Shown: piece by piece, positions 10,201 through 18,544 of the stretch
Layout: each line of letters starts with the position of its first letter
Numbering within the stretch: the stretch's first letter is position 1
Source: G963677325 sp963810555
Lineage (GTDB): Bacteria; Bacteroidota; Bacteroidia; Bacteroidales; Prolixibacteraceae
Direction: 5' to 3'
NCBI GenBank assembly: GCA_963810555.1
Contig: CAWENX010000007.1
Span: forward strand, 248,001-312,000
DNA: 64,000 nt
Notes under the pieces: model-generated
The model's database searches: none
What the model saw: only the letters and a program-made list of their open reading frames with translations
Told to the model about the DNA's origin: nothing
Translations under genes and position numbers: made by a program

Positions 10201-10462
10201 ATTTTGAAACTGAACGTATCTCCTTCACTCCCGGCAGGTTAGCCATCTCCATTTCAACAGGAGCTGTAATGAATTGTTCAATCTCCTGGGTGGAAAGGTT
10301 TCCTGATGTGGTGATAACCTGAACCTGGTTGTTGGTAATGTCAGGTACCGCCCCGACAGGGATGTGCAGGATGGCAAAGATACCGAATGCTGCAATGGTA
10401 AGAGTGGCCAGTATGATGATCAGCTTATTTCTTATGCTGAAGTTGACAATTTTTTCCAACAT
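7277..10462 (-). CDS. Heavy-metal RND efflux transporter, CzcA/CusA family
   Basis: 1061 residues, the usual length for an HME-type RND pump without a fused outer-membrane factor. The N-terminus (RNKLIIILATLTIAAFGIFA) is the first transmembrane helix. The central transmembrane region carries the proton-relay motif DFGIIIDGAVIIVEF, characteristic of CzcA-type pumps. Porter loops follow (DPMSMEEIDMIIKLKPRKTW), and the second half has FIALFGIAVLNGIVLIEHL. It expels divalent or monovalent metal cations by proton exchange; the metal cannot be inferred. The start at 10462 is supported by the first helix. The adaptor follows with an 8-bp overlap, but no TolC-like gene is adjacent on either side. Confidence 0.93.
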   Translation of the reverse strand: MLEKIVNFSIRNKLIIILATLTIAAFGIFAILHIPVGAVPDITNNQVQVITTSGNLSTQEIEQFITAPVEMEMANLPGVKEIRSVSKFGLSVVTIVFEDKIGTYLPRQLIAEKLKSASANIPEGFGSPTMGPITTGLGEIYQYILDVKPGYEGRYSPMELRTIQDWIVRRQLSGIYGVVEVNSWGGYLKQYEVAIDPVRLRSTDVTLLEVFNALESNNSVSGGAYIEKTYQSWFIRGDGLTKSLEDIGNIVIKNRRGIPVLIKDIATVHLGYANRFGAITANGKGETVLGQIMMLKNANSKVVISEVKKRVAEVQKNLPEGIIINPILERSELIGRTSSTVVENLVLGCLIVMLVVIVLLGNVRSALVIASMIPLSLLFTISMMYIFGIDANLMSLGALDFGIIIDGAVIIVEFIAVRITTHKSDFEKLAGEERQALFDKITFNGASKMMNSAIFGQIIILIVFIPILSLSGVEGKMFRPMALSFSFALLGAMLLGLTWLPVAASLFLKPEKKKKSGISGSIMNLAYRSYIPAMKWSCGHKKIVLGMGLASLVLSGYLFMKMGGEFVPTLDEGDFVIQPVLKTGTSLSKTIELTTQMENILIKKFPEVDQIVSRIGAAEVPTDPMSMEEIDMIIKLKPRKTWISADSKEGLADEFKKALAVIPGIEYEFTQPIEMRFNELITGVRADIAIKIFGEDMNYLNRKAIEIKNLISNVPGAADIILEKTAGLPQMSIKYDRSKTAYYGLDIKTLNHYLAMAFGGETSGTVFEGERRFDLVVRMQKQNRQEIDDIRQLQVPLQNGLQIPLKELADISYTEGPAKISRDNTHRRVVVSVNVRNRDLQSVVQDIQSLINKNIKLEPGNYIAYGGQFENLKNATNRLMVAVPIALLLIFVFLHFAFKSLKDAVMIYSAVPLAVVGGVLSLWIRGMPFSVSAGIGFIALFGIAVLNGIVLIEHLKELRLKGMTNMRELILKGTKDRLRPVMLTASAAATGFLPMALSTGSGAEVQRPLATVVIGGLITSTMLTMIVLPLLFEIFNNVIGIRFRPLRFIRRSEQESNEINE

Positions 10463-11002
10463 CCTTAATGTATGACTTAAGTTAAAGGTTCAACTATTAT
10501 TGAGTCAGTTTTTTGATTTTTTAAGGTCCAACAGGAATCCATTCCCAATTTAGTGAATTTGTCCCAAAAATCCATCTTTTAAAAACACTTTTTAGAAACT
10601 TATAAGTGCCTAAAAATATTGGCTCATTTTTTATTAGTTGGGCACATTCAGAGAATGAGAAAACTGGTCGATCAATGATCCAGTTTAAAATCACAGATGG
10701 AAACTACAAATAAATGATATACAAATTATTAAATATAATTAAGTACAAAAAAGCGGCATAAAATGAAAAAAATAAAAAAACAGATTGGATTTCTTAAATC
10801 AATCTGTTAATTTTGTATGTCTATCAAAAATTACCTATCACTTTTAAAAGACTCATTCATAAACAGCGAATGAGTCTTTTATTTTTTCGGCTTGCAATTA
10901 ATAAAAGAAATCCGTAATCAGATGATATTCAAGGGATATTGCAGAAGTGTATAAAACAGAAAAACCAGCTCATCACAATTTTTTGTAACCAACTGATTTT
11001 TG
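10463..11002. other. Non-coding gap upstream of the efflux pump
   Basis: No gene or TolC-like remnant is readable. It holds a small hairpin near 10661-10686 (AAACTGG ... CCAGTTT) and the two-hairpin segment described separately at 10782-10886. The rest is AT-rich sequence without a pattern I can name. Confidence 0.5.
10782..10886 (+). ncRNA. Possible small RNA or terminator: two hairpins and a T run
   Basis: A hairpin from CAGATTGGATTT to AAATCAATCTG (about 10782-10807) is followed by a 13-bp perfect stem, AAAAGACTCATTC (10846-10858) with GAATGAGTCTTTT (10868-10880), and a T-rich tail. The second hairpin is a good intrinsic terminator on the plus strand, yet no gene precedes it on that strand, so it may end a small transcript. 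No known RNA family is recognised. Confidence 0.35.
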
Positions 11003-11075
11003 AGCGGAAAACGAGACTCGAACTCGCGACCCTCAGCTTGGGAAGCTGATGCTCTACCGACTGAGCTATTTCCGC
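11003..11075 (-). tRNA. tRNA-Gly (anticodon CCC)
   Basis: 73-nt cloverleaf. The acceptor stem GCGGAAA pairs with TTTCCGC, the D arm has AGCTCAGTCGGTAGAGC, the anticodon stem is TCAGC/GCTGA around the loop TTCCCAA (anticodon CCC), and the T arm contains GTTCGAGTC. The CCA end is not encoded. A TAAATTTG -7 box lies on the same strand at 11156-11149. Confidence 0.95.
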
Positions 11076-11095
11076 TTATAAATTACACGAATCCG

Positions 11096-11113
11096 ATCCC
11101 GATAGCTATCGGG
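11096..11113. repeat. Dispersed palindrome TCCCGATAGCTATCGGGA
   Basis: Near-perfect inverted repeat between the tRNA and its promoter box. Related copies are at 3609, 3695, 33049 and twice at 35761-35792. Confidence 0.7.
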
Positions 11114-11148
11114 ACGGATGACGGATTACACGAATTTTGTTTGTGGTG

Positions 11149-11156
11149 CAAATTTA
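11149..11156 (-). promoter_or_regulatory. TAnnTTTG -7 box for tRNA-Gly
   Basis: The plus strand reads CAAATTTA, i.e. TAAATTTG on the minus strand, about 74 bp ahead of the tRNA 5' end. Confidence 0.35.
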
Positions 11157-11440
11157 GTATTTTTTTCATTCAAGGGAATTCTTTCATTGTCATCTGAATG
11201 GAAATTTGTAAAATCATGGGAAATAACAACGGAAAAGATTAAACGTTGATTTCTATTTAACAGAGGCAAAATATTGCAGGTATTTGAGTCCAAAATATTG
11301 CGTCTCTTACAAATACAATTAATAACTGTTCCTAAATGCCCGGGAAGAATCCTGATTACAATCCTGTAAATCATAATGCAGATGTTATGGTGTGCCCGAA
11401 ACACTTACTTATGGATTTTTATTATGATTATTATGGCCCT

Positions 11441-11517
11441 TTAGGGTAATACGGACTTAAAGCGGACTTAAAGCGGACTTAAACCGGAGTTAGAATTTTG
11501 CAGATATTGTTAAATAC
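11441..11517 (-). repeat. 77-bp element of seven 11-bp units (subfamily 1)
   Basis: Read on the minus strand: GTATTTAACAA, TATCTGCAAAA, TTCTAACTCCG, GTTTAAGTCCG, CTTTAAGTCCG, CTTTAAGTCCG, TATTACCCTAA. It is followed by GGGCC and TAATCATAAT. The same order of units and flanks occurs at 18084-18160. It lies between tRNA-Gly and the MFS gene. Confidence 0.75.
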
Positions 11518-11631
11518 GTACTTTGAATGTCTTTTTTAAACCTAATTGGTTTAGCATAATGATAGAACAGGAAACAGTCATTTTTACGTTTCACCGACAA
11601 ACCTTTATCTTTAAACCTGCCGATAAAAAAT

Positions 11632-11639
11632 TACTTTTG
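11632..11639 (+). promoter_or_regulatory. TAnnTTTG -7 box for the MFS gene
   Basis: TACTTTTG, 44 bp ahead of the ATG at 11684. Confidence 0.4.
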
Positions 11640-11683
11640 TGCTGCAAAAAGAAGCAAGATAGGTTGTATTAAATGTCAGCGCT

Positions 11684-12883
11684 ATGAAGGAAAGTAAGTT
11701 ATGGACAATTGATTTTGTTCTGCTCTTCTGCGCCAATTTCCTTATGGCCATTGCCTTTTACCTGCTGATGCCTACACTCCCCTTTTACCTGATCTCCAAC
11801 TGGCACCTTGATAAAGGAATGGCAGGACTTGTGCTGGCGTGCTATGTAATCGCGTCAATAAGTACACGACCGTTTTCAGGGTATTTTATTGACCGGTTTT
11901 CGCGGAAGAACCTTTATATCATTTCATTTTTCCTGTTTGTGCTCGTTTTCGGCGGTTATGTTATTGCAGGATCGATTATTCTGTTTGTTGTCTTTCGCAT
12001 AATACACGGCGTGATCTGGGGGATGCTAACCACTGCCAGCAATACTCTTGTGATCGATATTACTCCTTCCTCAAGGCGCGGCGAGGCGATCGGGATTTTC
12101 GGTCTTTCGAGCAACATCGCCATGACCATAGGGCCCATGACCGGTCTTCTCCTATATGATAAGCTTCCTTTTCAATTTATATTCTATACAGCCGCCTTTA
12201 CAGGCCTCGGCGGTGTTCTTCTTGCCCTGCCAATGAAAGTGACGGAAAGGCCAAAATTTGTAAGGGAACCTCTTTCGCTCGACCGTTTTATCCTGCTGAA
12301 GGGAATACCTTCGGGCATCAACCTGATCCTTATCACGGTTTCTTACGGGATGATCTTCTCATTCAGCGCCATGTACGGTAAGGAGAACAACATCAGCAAT
12401 CCGGGCGCCTATTTTATTATCATGGCTTTCGGGATTATGTTTTCGAGAATGACAGGAGGCAGGCTGGTCGACAGGGGCAGGCTCACCGGTGTAGCAACAG
12501 TGGCCATGTTTGTGCTCACAGCAGGAATGTTCATTCTATCACGGTTTAATACCCGCGTTCCTTTCTTTTTCTCCGCCCTTATCAATGGAATCGGATTCGG
12601 TCTGCTTTTCCCTGCCCTTCAGACACTTATGGTTAATCTGGCCTCGCACAACAAGCGGGGAACAGCCATATCGACCTATTTTACTGCATATGATATCGGA
12701 GTAGGCGGCGGAATGTTCCTTGGAGGCAGGATTGCAGAGATTTCAGGACTTTCCCGGTCGTTCATGACAGGAGCAACTTTGATCCTTATCTCATCGGTTT
12801 ATTTTATTGTTTTTACAGCTTCCCATTTTAACAGGCACCGGGTTGATGTATCTCAAATGGCGATCAGTCTATCGAAAAGCTGA
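11684..12883 (+). CDS. MFS transporter
   Basis: 399 residues with about 12 hydrophobic segments. The loop 2-3 motif of the major facilitator superfamily is visible as SGYFIDRFSRKNLY (about residues 65-78), and a weaker copy, TGGRLVDRGRLTG, is at the matching place in the second half. The N-terminus starts directly in the cytosol with no signal peptide. Similar Bacteroidota proteins are annotated as drug or sugar efflux MFS members, but no substrate can be assigned. It is a single gene with its own promoter box; the next gene starts about 190 bp downstream. Confidence 0.9.
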   Translation: MKESKLWTIDFVLLFCANFLMAIAFYLLMPTLPFYLISNWHLDKGMAGLVLACYVIASISTRPFSGYFIDRFSRKNLYIISFFLFVLVFGGYVIAGSIILFVVFRIIHGVIWGMLTTASNTLVIDITPSSRRGEAIGIFGLSSNIAMTIGPMTGLLLYDKLPFQFIFYTAAFTGLGGVLLALPMKVTERPKFVREPLSLDRFILLKGIPSGINLILITVSYGMIFSFSAMYGKENNISNPGAYFIIMAFGIMFSRMTGGRLVDRGRLTGVATVAMFVLTAGMFILSRFNTRVPFFFSALINGIGFGLLFPALQTLMVNLASHNKRGTAISTYFTAYDIGVGGGMFLGGRIAEISGLSRSFMTGATLILISSVYFIVFTASHFNRHRVDVSQMAISLSKS

Positions 12884-13075
12884 TTCCTCTATCCTGTTGA
12901 TACATCATTTGGAAGTCTTAAACTTTCCTGTATTCCTGCAAACAATTTATCCTTCATCTATGTCGTATCCGGTTAAATTATAGTAACTTTAAACAAACTG
13001 TCCGGGAATTGACAACAATCCTCCGGGATTTTGCGTTTATATTCCCTAAAGACAAGCAATTAAAGATTTATTGTG

Positions 13076-13639
13076 ATGTTATTAAATGAAATAAAGATAC
13101 GTCGCAGTGGATATGCTTTTGCAGACAGAGAGATAGAACCTGAAAAAGCAATGGAATTATTTGAAGCGGCACACTGGGCGCCTTCAAGCCGGAATATCCA
13201 GCCGTGGAGATATATTTATGCCTTACGAAATGAGTCTGAATTCCAGGTTCTGCTGAATTTATTGTTTCCGGGCAACCAGCGCTGGGCAAAGAATGCCGGG
13301 ATATTGATTCTTTCGCTTGCCCAGACGAAATGCCGGTTTCAGGAGGAAACAAAAGATAATAAGCACAGCTGGCATGATACCGGACTGGCCAATTCGCTGC
13401 TGATCATCCAGGCCGTCAGCATGGGATTGCTCGCTCATCCTATGGGAGGTTTTTATACAGAAAAGGCAATTCAGGATTTTAAAATTCCTCCTGAATATGA
13501 TCCGGTTATTATGATTGCAATAGGTTATCCAGGAGATAATTCACAGCTCCCTGACGATCTGCAAATGAGGTTAAAAAGCCCGAGAACCAGAAAACCGCTG
13601 GAAGAAATAGTTTTTAAGGCCGGATCGGTTAAACTTTAA
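13076..13639 (+). CDS. Nitroreductase-family FMN-dependent oxidoreductase
   Basis: 187 residues from the ATG at 13076; a GTG lies one codon upstream. The FMN phosphate-binding start (IKIRRSGYAFADREI) and the HWAPSSRNIQPWRYIY segment are typical of the nitroreductase fold, and the C-terminus carries the IAIGYPGD motif of the family. Such proteins reduce nitro compounds, quinones or other electrophiles with NAD(P)H as homodimers; the physiological substrate is unknown. It ends 10 bp before the glucosidase gene, so the two are likely cotranscribed, although no functional link is evident. Confidence 0.9.
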   Translation: MLLNEIKIRRSGYAFADREIEPEKAMELFEAAHWAPSSRNIQPWRYIYALRNESEFQVLLNLLFPGNQRWAKNAGILILSLAQTKCRFQEETKDNKHSWHDTGLANSLLIIQAVSMGLLAHPMGGFYTEKAIQDFKIPPEYDPVIMIAIGYPGDNSQLPDDLQMRLKSPRTRKPLEEIVFKAGSVKL

Positions 13640-13649
13640 TTAAAAGTAA

Positions 13650-16277
13650 ATGGAAAATTATTCAGGGGAAAGAGACAGGCTGAATTCTCCAGGTTATGCC
13701 GAATGGCACAAATGGGGGCCCTATCTGACAGAGAGGCAATGGGGAACAGTCAGGGAGGACTACAGCGCAGACGGAGATGCGTGGGATTATGTCTCACATG
13801 ATAAAGCCCGAAGCTATGCCTATCGCTGGGGAGAAGAAGGAATTGCCGGCATCTGCGACAACAGGCAGATTCTTTGTTTTTCGCTTGCTTTATGGAATGG
13901 CAGAGACCCGATTCTCAAGGAGCGTCTTTTCGGTTTGACAGAATACGAAGGGAATCACGGCGAGGATGTAAAGGAATATTATTATTACCTTGACAATACG
14001 CCGACGCATTCGTATATGAAAATGCTTTATAAGTATCCGCAAAGCGAATTTCCCTATGCAGATTTGGTTGAGACAAATAAGAACAAAGGTAAACTGGATC
14101 CTGAATTTGAATTGATTGATACAGGGGTATTCAAAGAAGATAATTACTTTGATATTTTTACTGAATATGCCAAAGCGGATCCTGAAGATATCCTTATTCG
14201 AATAACCGCTAAGAACAGAGGAAAATCAAGTAACTTACTTCAAGTGATTCCGCAGATATGGTTCCGTAATACATGGGCTTGGGGATATGACGATTACAGA
14301 CCTTTTATCCGTATCTTAAATCAGAACACATTAACCATCTCCCACAAAGATTCAGGTGATTATGCTCTTCATTTTGAAGGGAATCCGCAATTACTTTTCT
14401 GTGATAATGACTCTAATCTGAAAAGGTTATACAATTTGGAAGATACGGCGGATTATTTTAAAGACGGCATCAATGATTATGTGGTCGAAGGAAATGAAGC
14501 GGCAATAAATCCTGAACAGACGGGAACAAAGGCCGGTATCCTTTATAAGACTGAGATTCCCGGCAATGCCACTATAACACTACGATTGAGATTAACTCCT
14601 AAAACAACAAAGGAACCCTTCCGGGATTTCGATGAGATTTTTACTGACAGGATAAAAGAGGCGGATGAGTTTTATGCTTCTCTTCAAAAAAATATCCGGG
14701 ATGAAGATGTAAAGCTTGTTCAGCGTCAGGCATTTGCAGGGATGCTGTGGAGCAAGCAATTTTATTATTTTGATGTGCCGAAATGGCTGAAGGGTGATCC
14801 CGCACAGCCTAAACCACCTGATGAAAGGCTAAATGGCCGGAATAACGGATGGATTCATTTAAACAATTACGATATAATCTCCATGCCCGATAAATGGGAA
14901 TACCCCTGGTACGCCGCATGGGACCTTGCTTTTCACTGTATTCCCTTTGCCCTGATTGATCCGTCATTTGCGAAGAGCCAGTTAAAGCTACTGACAAGGG
15001 AATGGTATATGCATCCCAACGGACAACTTCCTGCCTATGAATGGAATTTTTCGAATGTCAATCCTCCGGTTCATGCCTGGGCTGCATGGAGAGTATATAA
15101 GATTGACCAGAAACGGCATGAGGGACAGGGTGATATAAATTTTCTGGAGTCAGTTTTTCACAAATTGCTGTTGAACTTCACATGGTGGGTTAACCGGAAA
15201 GACTTACAAAATCACAATATTTTTGAAGGAGGATTTCTTGGATTGGATAATATCGGCCTCTTTGACAGAGATGTAGCACTCCCTGAAGGCGACCTTCTTG
15301 AACAGGCGGATGCCACAGCCTGGATGGCCATGTTTTCACTGAATATGCTTCGTATCTCACTGGAGCTTTCAAAGTTTAATCCGGTGTACCAGGATCTGGC
15401 TACAAAATTTCTCGAACACTTCCTTTTTATCGCCGGTGCGATGACCAATATAGATAAGCAGGGCATTGATTTATGGAATGAAGAGGATGAATTTTTTTAT
15501 GATGTACTGCGTACTAATGAAGGTAATACCCAGTTAAAAATCAGGTCAATTGTGGGATTAATTCCTATGTTTGCGGTAGAGGTAATCGATCCGGAGACAA
15601 TAAAGGAATGCCCTCAATTTGGCAGACGTATGGATTGGTTTCTTAAACACAGGTCTGATCTTGCAAGCCTGGTTTCCCGATGGACTATCGAGGGTGAAGG
15701 CGATACACGATTATTTTCCTTGTTACGCGGACACCGGCTGAAAAGACTTTTGTACAGAATGCTTGATGAATCGGAATTTCTGTCAGATTACGGCGTCAGG
15801 GCCCTATCAAAATATCACGAAAAAAATCCTTATGAATTTGATATGAACGGGAAAGCTTACACTGTAAATTATGAACCGGCTGAATCTGAGAATTATATGT
15901 TCGGAGGCAATTCCAACTGGCGCGGCCCGCTGTGGATGCCGATGAATTTTCTGATCATCGAGTCACTCCAACGGTTTCATCATTATTATGGAGATGATTT
16001 TAAGGTTGAATGTCCCACCCATTCAGGCAATTATATTTCCCTTCTTGAAGTTTCTGTTGAAATTACAAAACGTTTGTCAAGAATATTTCTCAAAAATCAG
16101 GATGGTCACAGACCCGTTTTTGGAAAGAATCCCATGTTTCAATCTGATCCCAATTTCTCTGACTATGTTTTATTTAATGAATATTTTCATGGAGATAACG
16201 GTCAGGGACTTGGAGCTTCCCATCAGACAGGATGGACTGGACTCATAGCAAAACTTCTTCAGCCAAGGGGAATATGA
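13650..16277 (+). CDS. GH63-like/MGH1-like glucosidase
   Basis: 875 residues, no signal peptide, so probably cytosolic. The N-terminal part is the beta-sandwich region of this family (EWHKWGPYLTERQWGTVRED at its start). The (alpha/alpha)6 barrel begins about residue 400 with YPWYAAWDLAFHCIPF and PAYEWNFSNVNPPVHAW, which carries carboxylates of the GH63 active site. Near the end are NWRGPLWMPMNF (about 756) and GASHQTGWTG (about 855), both hallmarks of the GH63/MGH1 C-terminal domain. The family cleaves alpha-glucosidic or related bonds, e.g. glucosylglycerate-type compounds; the exact substrate is not decidable. Start supported by the 10-bp spacing from the preceding gene. Confidence 0.88.
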   Translation: MENYSGERDRLNSPGYAEWHKWGPYLTERQWGTVREDYSADGDAWDYVSHDKARSYAYRWGEEGIAGICDNRQILCFSLALWNGRDPILKERLFGLTEYEGNHGEDVKEYYYYLDNTPTHSYMKMLYKYPQSEFPYADLVETNKNKGKLDPEFELIDTGVFKEDNYFDIFTEYAKADPEDILIRITAKNRGKSSNLLQVIPQIWFRNTWAWGYDDYRPFIRILNQNTLTISHKDSGDYALHFEGNPQLLFCDNDSNLKRLYNLEDTADYFKDGINDYVVEGNEAAINPEQTGTKAGILYKTEIPGNATITLRLRLTPKTTKEPFRDFDEIFTDRIKEADEFYASLQKNIRDEDVKLVQRQAFAGMLWSKQFYYFDVPKWLKGDPAQPKPPDERLNGRNNGWIHLNNYDIISMPDKWEYPWYAAWDLAFHCIPFALIDPSFAKSQLKLLTREWYMHPNGQLPAYEWNFSNVNPPVHAWAAWRVYKIDQKRHEGQGDINFLESVFHKLLLNFTWWVNRKDLQNHNIFEGGFLGLDNIGLFDRDVALPEGDLLEQADATAWMAMFSLNMLRISLELSKFNPVYQDLATKFLEHFLFIAGAMTNIDKQGIDLWNEEDEFFYDVLRTNEGNTQLKIRSIVGLIPMFAVEVIDPETIKECPQFGRRMDWFLKHRSDLASLVSRWTIEGEGDTRLFSLLRGHRLKRLLYRMLDESEFLSDYGVRALSKYHEKNPYEFDMNGKAYTVNYEPAESENYMFGGNSNWRGPLWMPMNFLIIESLQRFHHYYGDDFKVECPTHSGNYISLLEVSVEITKRLSRIFLKNQDGHRPVFGKNPMFQSDPNFSDYVLFNEYFHGDNGQGLGASHQTGWTGLIAKLLQPRGI

Positions 16278-16585
16278 GTCAACTGGGAATAGGGAATGGG
16301 GAAAAGTGGCAGTTGTACTATCCAGCGGCATTCGGATCCTACAAATGCCAGACATCCACTGCTGCTACCGCTGAATCACTGAAAATCTAAAACATACTAT
16401 TGCCCGTTGCCTATGTCCTATTGCCTATCCTAAAGAATTGCAAATCTGTCCCTGATTTAATCACAAAAAAGTATTTATACTTAAATTAGCCGCCTGAAAC
16501 TATAATCCCGCATATGCGGGACTGATACATTGATCCGCCGGTTAGCGGAATCGGACTTACTTAAATATTAAAATAACACGTGATT
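16278..16585. repeat. Gap filled with 7-bp arrays and palindromes
   Basis: About 16285-16305 reads GGAATAG, GGAATGG, GGAAAAG, and about 16400-16432 reads TATTGCC, CGTTGCC, TATGTCC, TATTGCC (both 7-bp period). CCCGCATATGCGGG (16507-16520) and TCCGCCGGTTAGCGGA (16534-16549) are palindromes; close relatives of both occur in the cobalamin riboswitch at 56356 and 56426. Confidence 0.7.
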
Positions 16586-17884
16586 ATGAGAAAATTACTG
16601 ACTATTTTGCTTATTGGAATTGCATTGACTGTCAATGCCCAGACAAAATCGATTCAAAAATCACCTCCCCTTTCAGAAGCCTCACCTGAAAGCGTAGGAA
16701 TGTCTTCCGAACGGCTGGACAGAATAACAGCCATGTGCCAAAAAGCTGTTGAAGACGGAGATGTTCCGGGTGTTGTAGCTCTTGTCGCACGCCACGGGAA
16801 AATAGTTTATTATAAAGCTTTCGGAAAGGCAGATAATGAAACAGGACGGATATTAAAACGCGATGATATTTTCAGGATTGCTTCACAAAGTAAAGCAATT
16901 ACGGCTACTGCAGTGATGATGCTGTGGGAGGAAGGGAAATTTAAACTGGATGATCCGATTTCAAAATATATACCTGAATTTAAAAATCCCCAGGTTTTAA
17001 AGGATTTTCATTACGCGGATACGACATACACCACCGTGCCGGCAAAAAGTGAGATAACCATACGCGAACTCCTCACCCATACTTCCGGTATAGGTTACGG
17101 AGTTATTGACGACGAGCCTTTTAAGATGATTTATGCCAAAGCCGGAGTCACTGATCTTTTTACAACAAAAGATGTAACAATTGGAGAAAGTGTTAAAAAA
17201 CTTGCCAAACTTCCCCTGCATTTTAATCCGGGCGAAAAATTCAGCTACAGTGAAGGTTTAGATGTACTTGGATATTTTATTGAAGTTGTTTCAGGTATGC
17301 CTTTCGATCAGTTTTTGAAGAAAAGAATTTTCGAGCCTCTCGGAATGAATGATACCTACTTTTACCTTCCTGAGGCGAAAGCCGGACGTCTGGTTAAAGT
17401 TCAGCATCCTGTAAACGGGCAATGGAAGAACTATCCGGTTACTTTCTATGATCCTGATTACCCGATCAAAGGAGCGAAGAGATTCTTTTCAGGAGGCGCC
17501 GGTTTATCAAGTACGGCCAAAGACTATGCCACTTTCCTTCAGATGTACCTGAACGGGGGTGAACTAAACGGCGTCAGGCTTTTAAGCCGAACAACTGTTG
17601 AAACCATTATGGCCAACCAGGTGGGTAATCTCTTCTGGGATTTCGGAACCTACTTAGGAAAACATTATGGTCTGGCATTCAGCGTAGTGGATCAAAAGGG
17701 ACAGGATAAAGGAGGCATGGGAAGCGTAGGAACCTTCAGTTGGGGAGGATATTTCAGCACCTCCTATTTTGCAGATCCTAAGGAACAAATTATCGGGACT
17801 TTGATGAGGCAGACTCAGGGAGCCAAAAATGACAATACCGAATGGAAATTTCAGTTACTGGTTGAACAGGCTGTTGATGATTAA
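16586..17884 (+). CDS. Secreted serine hydrolase, beta-lactamase/esterase (class C-like) family
   Basis: 432 residues from the ATG at 16586 (a GTG two codons upstream is less likely). The signal peptide is about residues 1-19, ending NAQ. The catalytic S-x-x-K tetrad is SQSK in FRIASQSKAITA (about residue 95); the Tyr motif is probably YSEGLD, and a WGGYFST loop is close to the KTG-equivalent position. The family includes DD-peptidase-like, esterase and beta-lactamase-like enzymes, and true beta-lactamase activity should not be assumed. The gene is followed by a strong terminator, so transcription probably ends with it. Confidence 0.9.
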   Translation: MRKLLTILLIGIALTVNAQTKSIQKSPPLSEASPESVGMSSERLDRITAMCQKAVEDGDVPGVVALVARHGKIVYYKAFGKADNETGRILKRDDIFRIASQSKAITATAVMMLWEEGKFKLDDPISKYIPEFKNPQVLKDFHYADTTYTTVPAKSEITIRELLTHTSGIGYGVIDDEPFKMIYAKAGVTDLFTTKDVTIGESVKKLAKLPLHFNPGEKFSYSEGLDVLGYFIEVVSGMPFDQFLKKRIFEPLGMNDTYFYLPEAKAGRLVKVQHPVNGQWKNYPVTFYDPDYPIKGAKRFFSGGAGLSSTAKDYATFLQMYLNGGELNGVRLLSRTTVETIMANQVGNLFWDFGTYLGKHYGLAFSVVDQKGQDKGGMGSVGTFSWGGYFSTSYFADPKEQIIGTLMRQTQGAKNDNTEWKFQLLVEQAVDD

Positions 17885-17926
17885 TGGAATGAATTGATTT
17901 ATTTTTAGTATTCATTAATAAAATAT

Positions 17927-17960
17927 AAAGAGCTGCTGAGGATGATCAACAGCTCTTTTA
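17927..17960 (+). terminator. Intrinsic terminator after the serine hydrolase
   Basis: AAAGAGCTG (17927-17935) pairs with CAGCTCTTT (17950-17958), followed by TTATT. Confidence 0.75.
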
Positions 17961-18083
17961 TTATGAAAAATAATCCCCGGTAAGTGTTTGTTTTTATCTG
18001 ATTTATTAATGATTTATTGTTACTGACATTTTGAATTCCACAAATCCAAACCATCAGACTTAAAAAGAAACCGTTCGAAAAAT

Positions 18084-18160
18084 GTATTTAACAATATCTC
18101 CCAAATTTCAGCTCCGGTTTTGCTCCGGTTTTGGTTCGCTTTAAGTCCGCTTTTCCTTTA
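18084..18160 (+). repeat. 77-bp element of seven 11-bp units (subfamily 1)
   Basis: GTATTTAACAA, TATCTCCCAAA, TTTCAGCTCCG, GTTTTGCTCCG, GTTTTGGTTCG, CTTTAAGTCCG, CTTTTCCTTTA, then AGGCC and TAATCATAATAT. Unit order and both flanks match the element at 11441-11517 in the opposite orientation. The remaining parts of the 17885-18544 gap show no gene. Confidence 0.75.
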
Positions 18161-18463
18161 AGGCCTCTTGTAATCATAATATCGAAATCCGTGGACAGGT
18201 TTTTTAAGCCGTTCGAATATCTGAAATAATATTTAAGGGACAGGAATGATGATACAAAGGCAATATCGTTGACTTGAACTATTCGATCATACTCTTAATG
18301 ATACGTTCTGAACGTCAATTATATGATTGCCCATCATCTATTTTAATGATTGAATAATTCCTCTTGATTGTATAGCTTTTTTTACCCTTCTTAGCTTGCT
18401 CTTAAAACACGGAAACTTTATTCCTTCATTCTTTAATTCTTTCATTTTTTAATTTCATTATGC

Positions 18464-18471
18464 TATCTTTG
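18464..18471 (+). promoter_or_regulatory. TAnnTTTG -7 box for the GH3 lipoprotein
   Basis: TATCTTTG, 73 bp ahead of the ATG at 18545. The leader between them is largely a 7-bp array. Confidence 0.35.
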
Positions 18472-18485
18472 CCAATGCATTGCTT

Positions 18486-18531
18486 TAAGTCTTTAGCCTT
18501 TAGCTTTTAGCCTTTAGCCTCTTGCAATCCT
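18486..18531. repeat. 7-bp array (TAGCCTT type)
   Basis: Consecutive TAGCCTT, TAGCTTT, TAGCCTT, TAGCCTC units in the leader of the GH3 gene. Confidence 0.75.
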
Positions 18532-18544
18532 AAACCTTAATAAT

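Noticed and set aside
11000..11197. Plus-strand open frame over tRNA-Gly
   Set aside because: Explained by the tRNA on the opposite strand.
16507..16549. Second riboswitch
   Set aside because: Only the two palindromes are shared with the cobalamin riboswitch; the core and B12 box are absent.
16586..17884. Antibiotic-resistance beta-lactamase
   Set aside because: SxxK alone is shared by esterases and peptidases of the family; nothing in the sequence supports drug hydrolysis.
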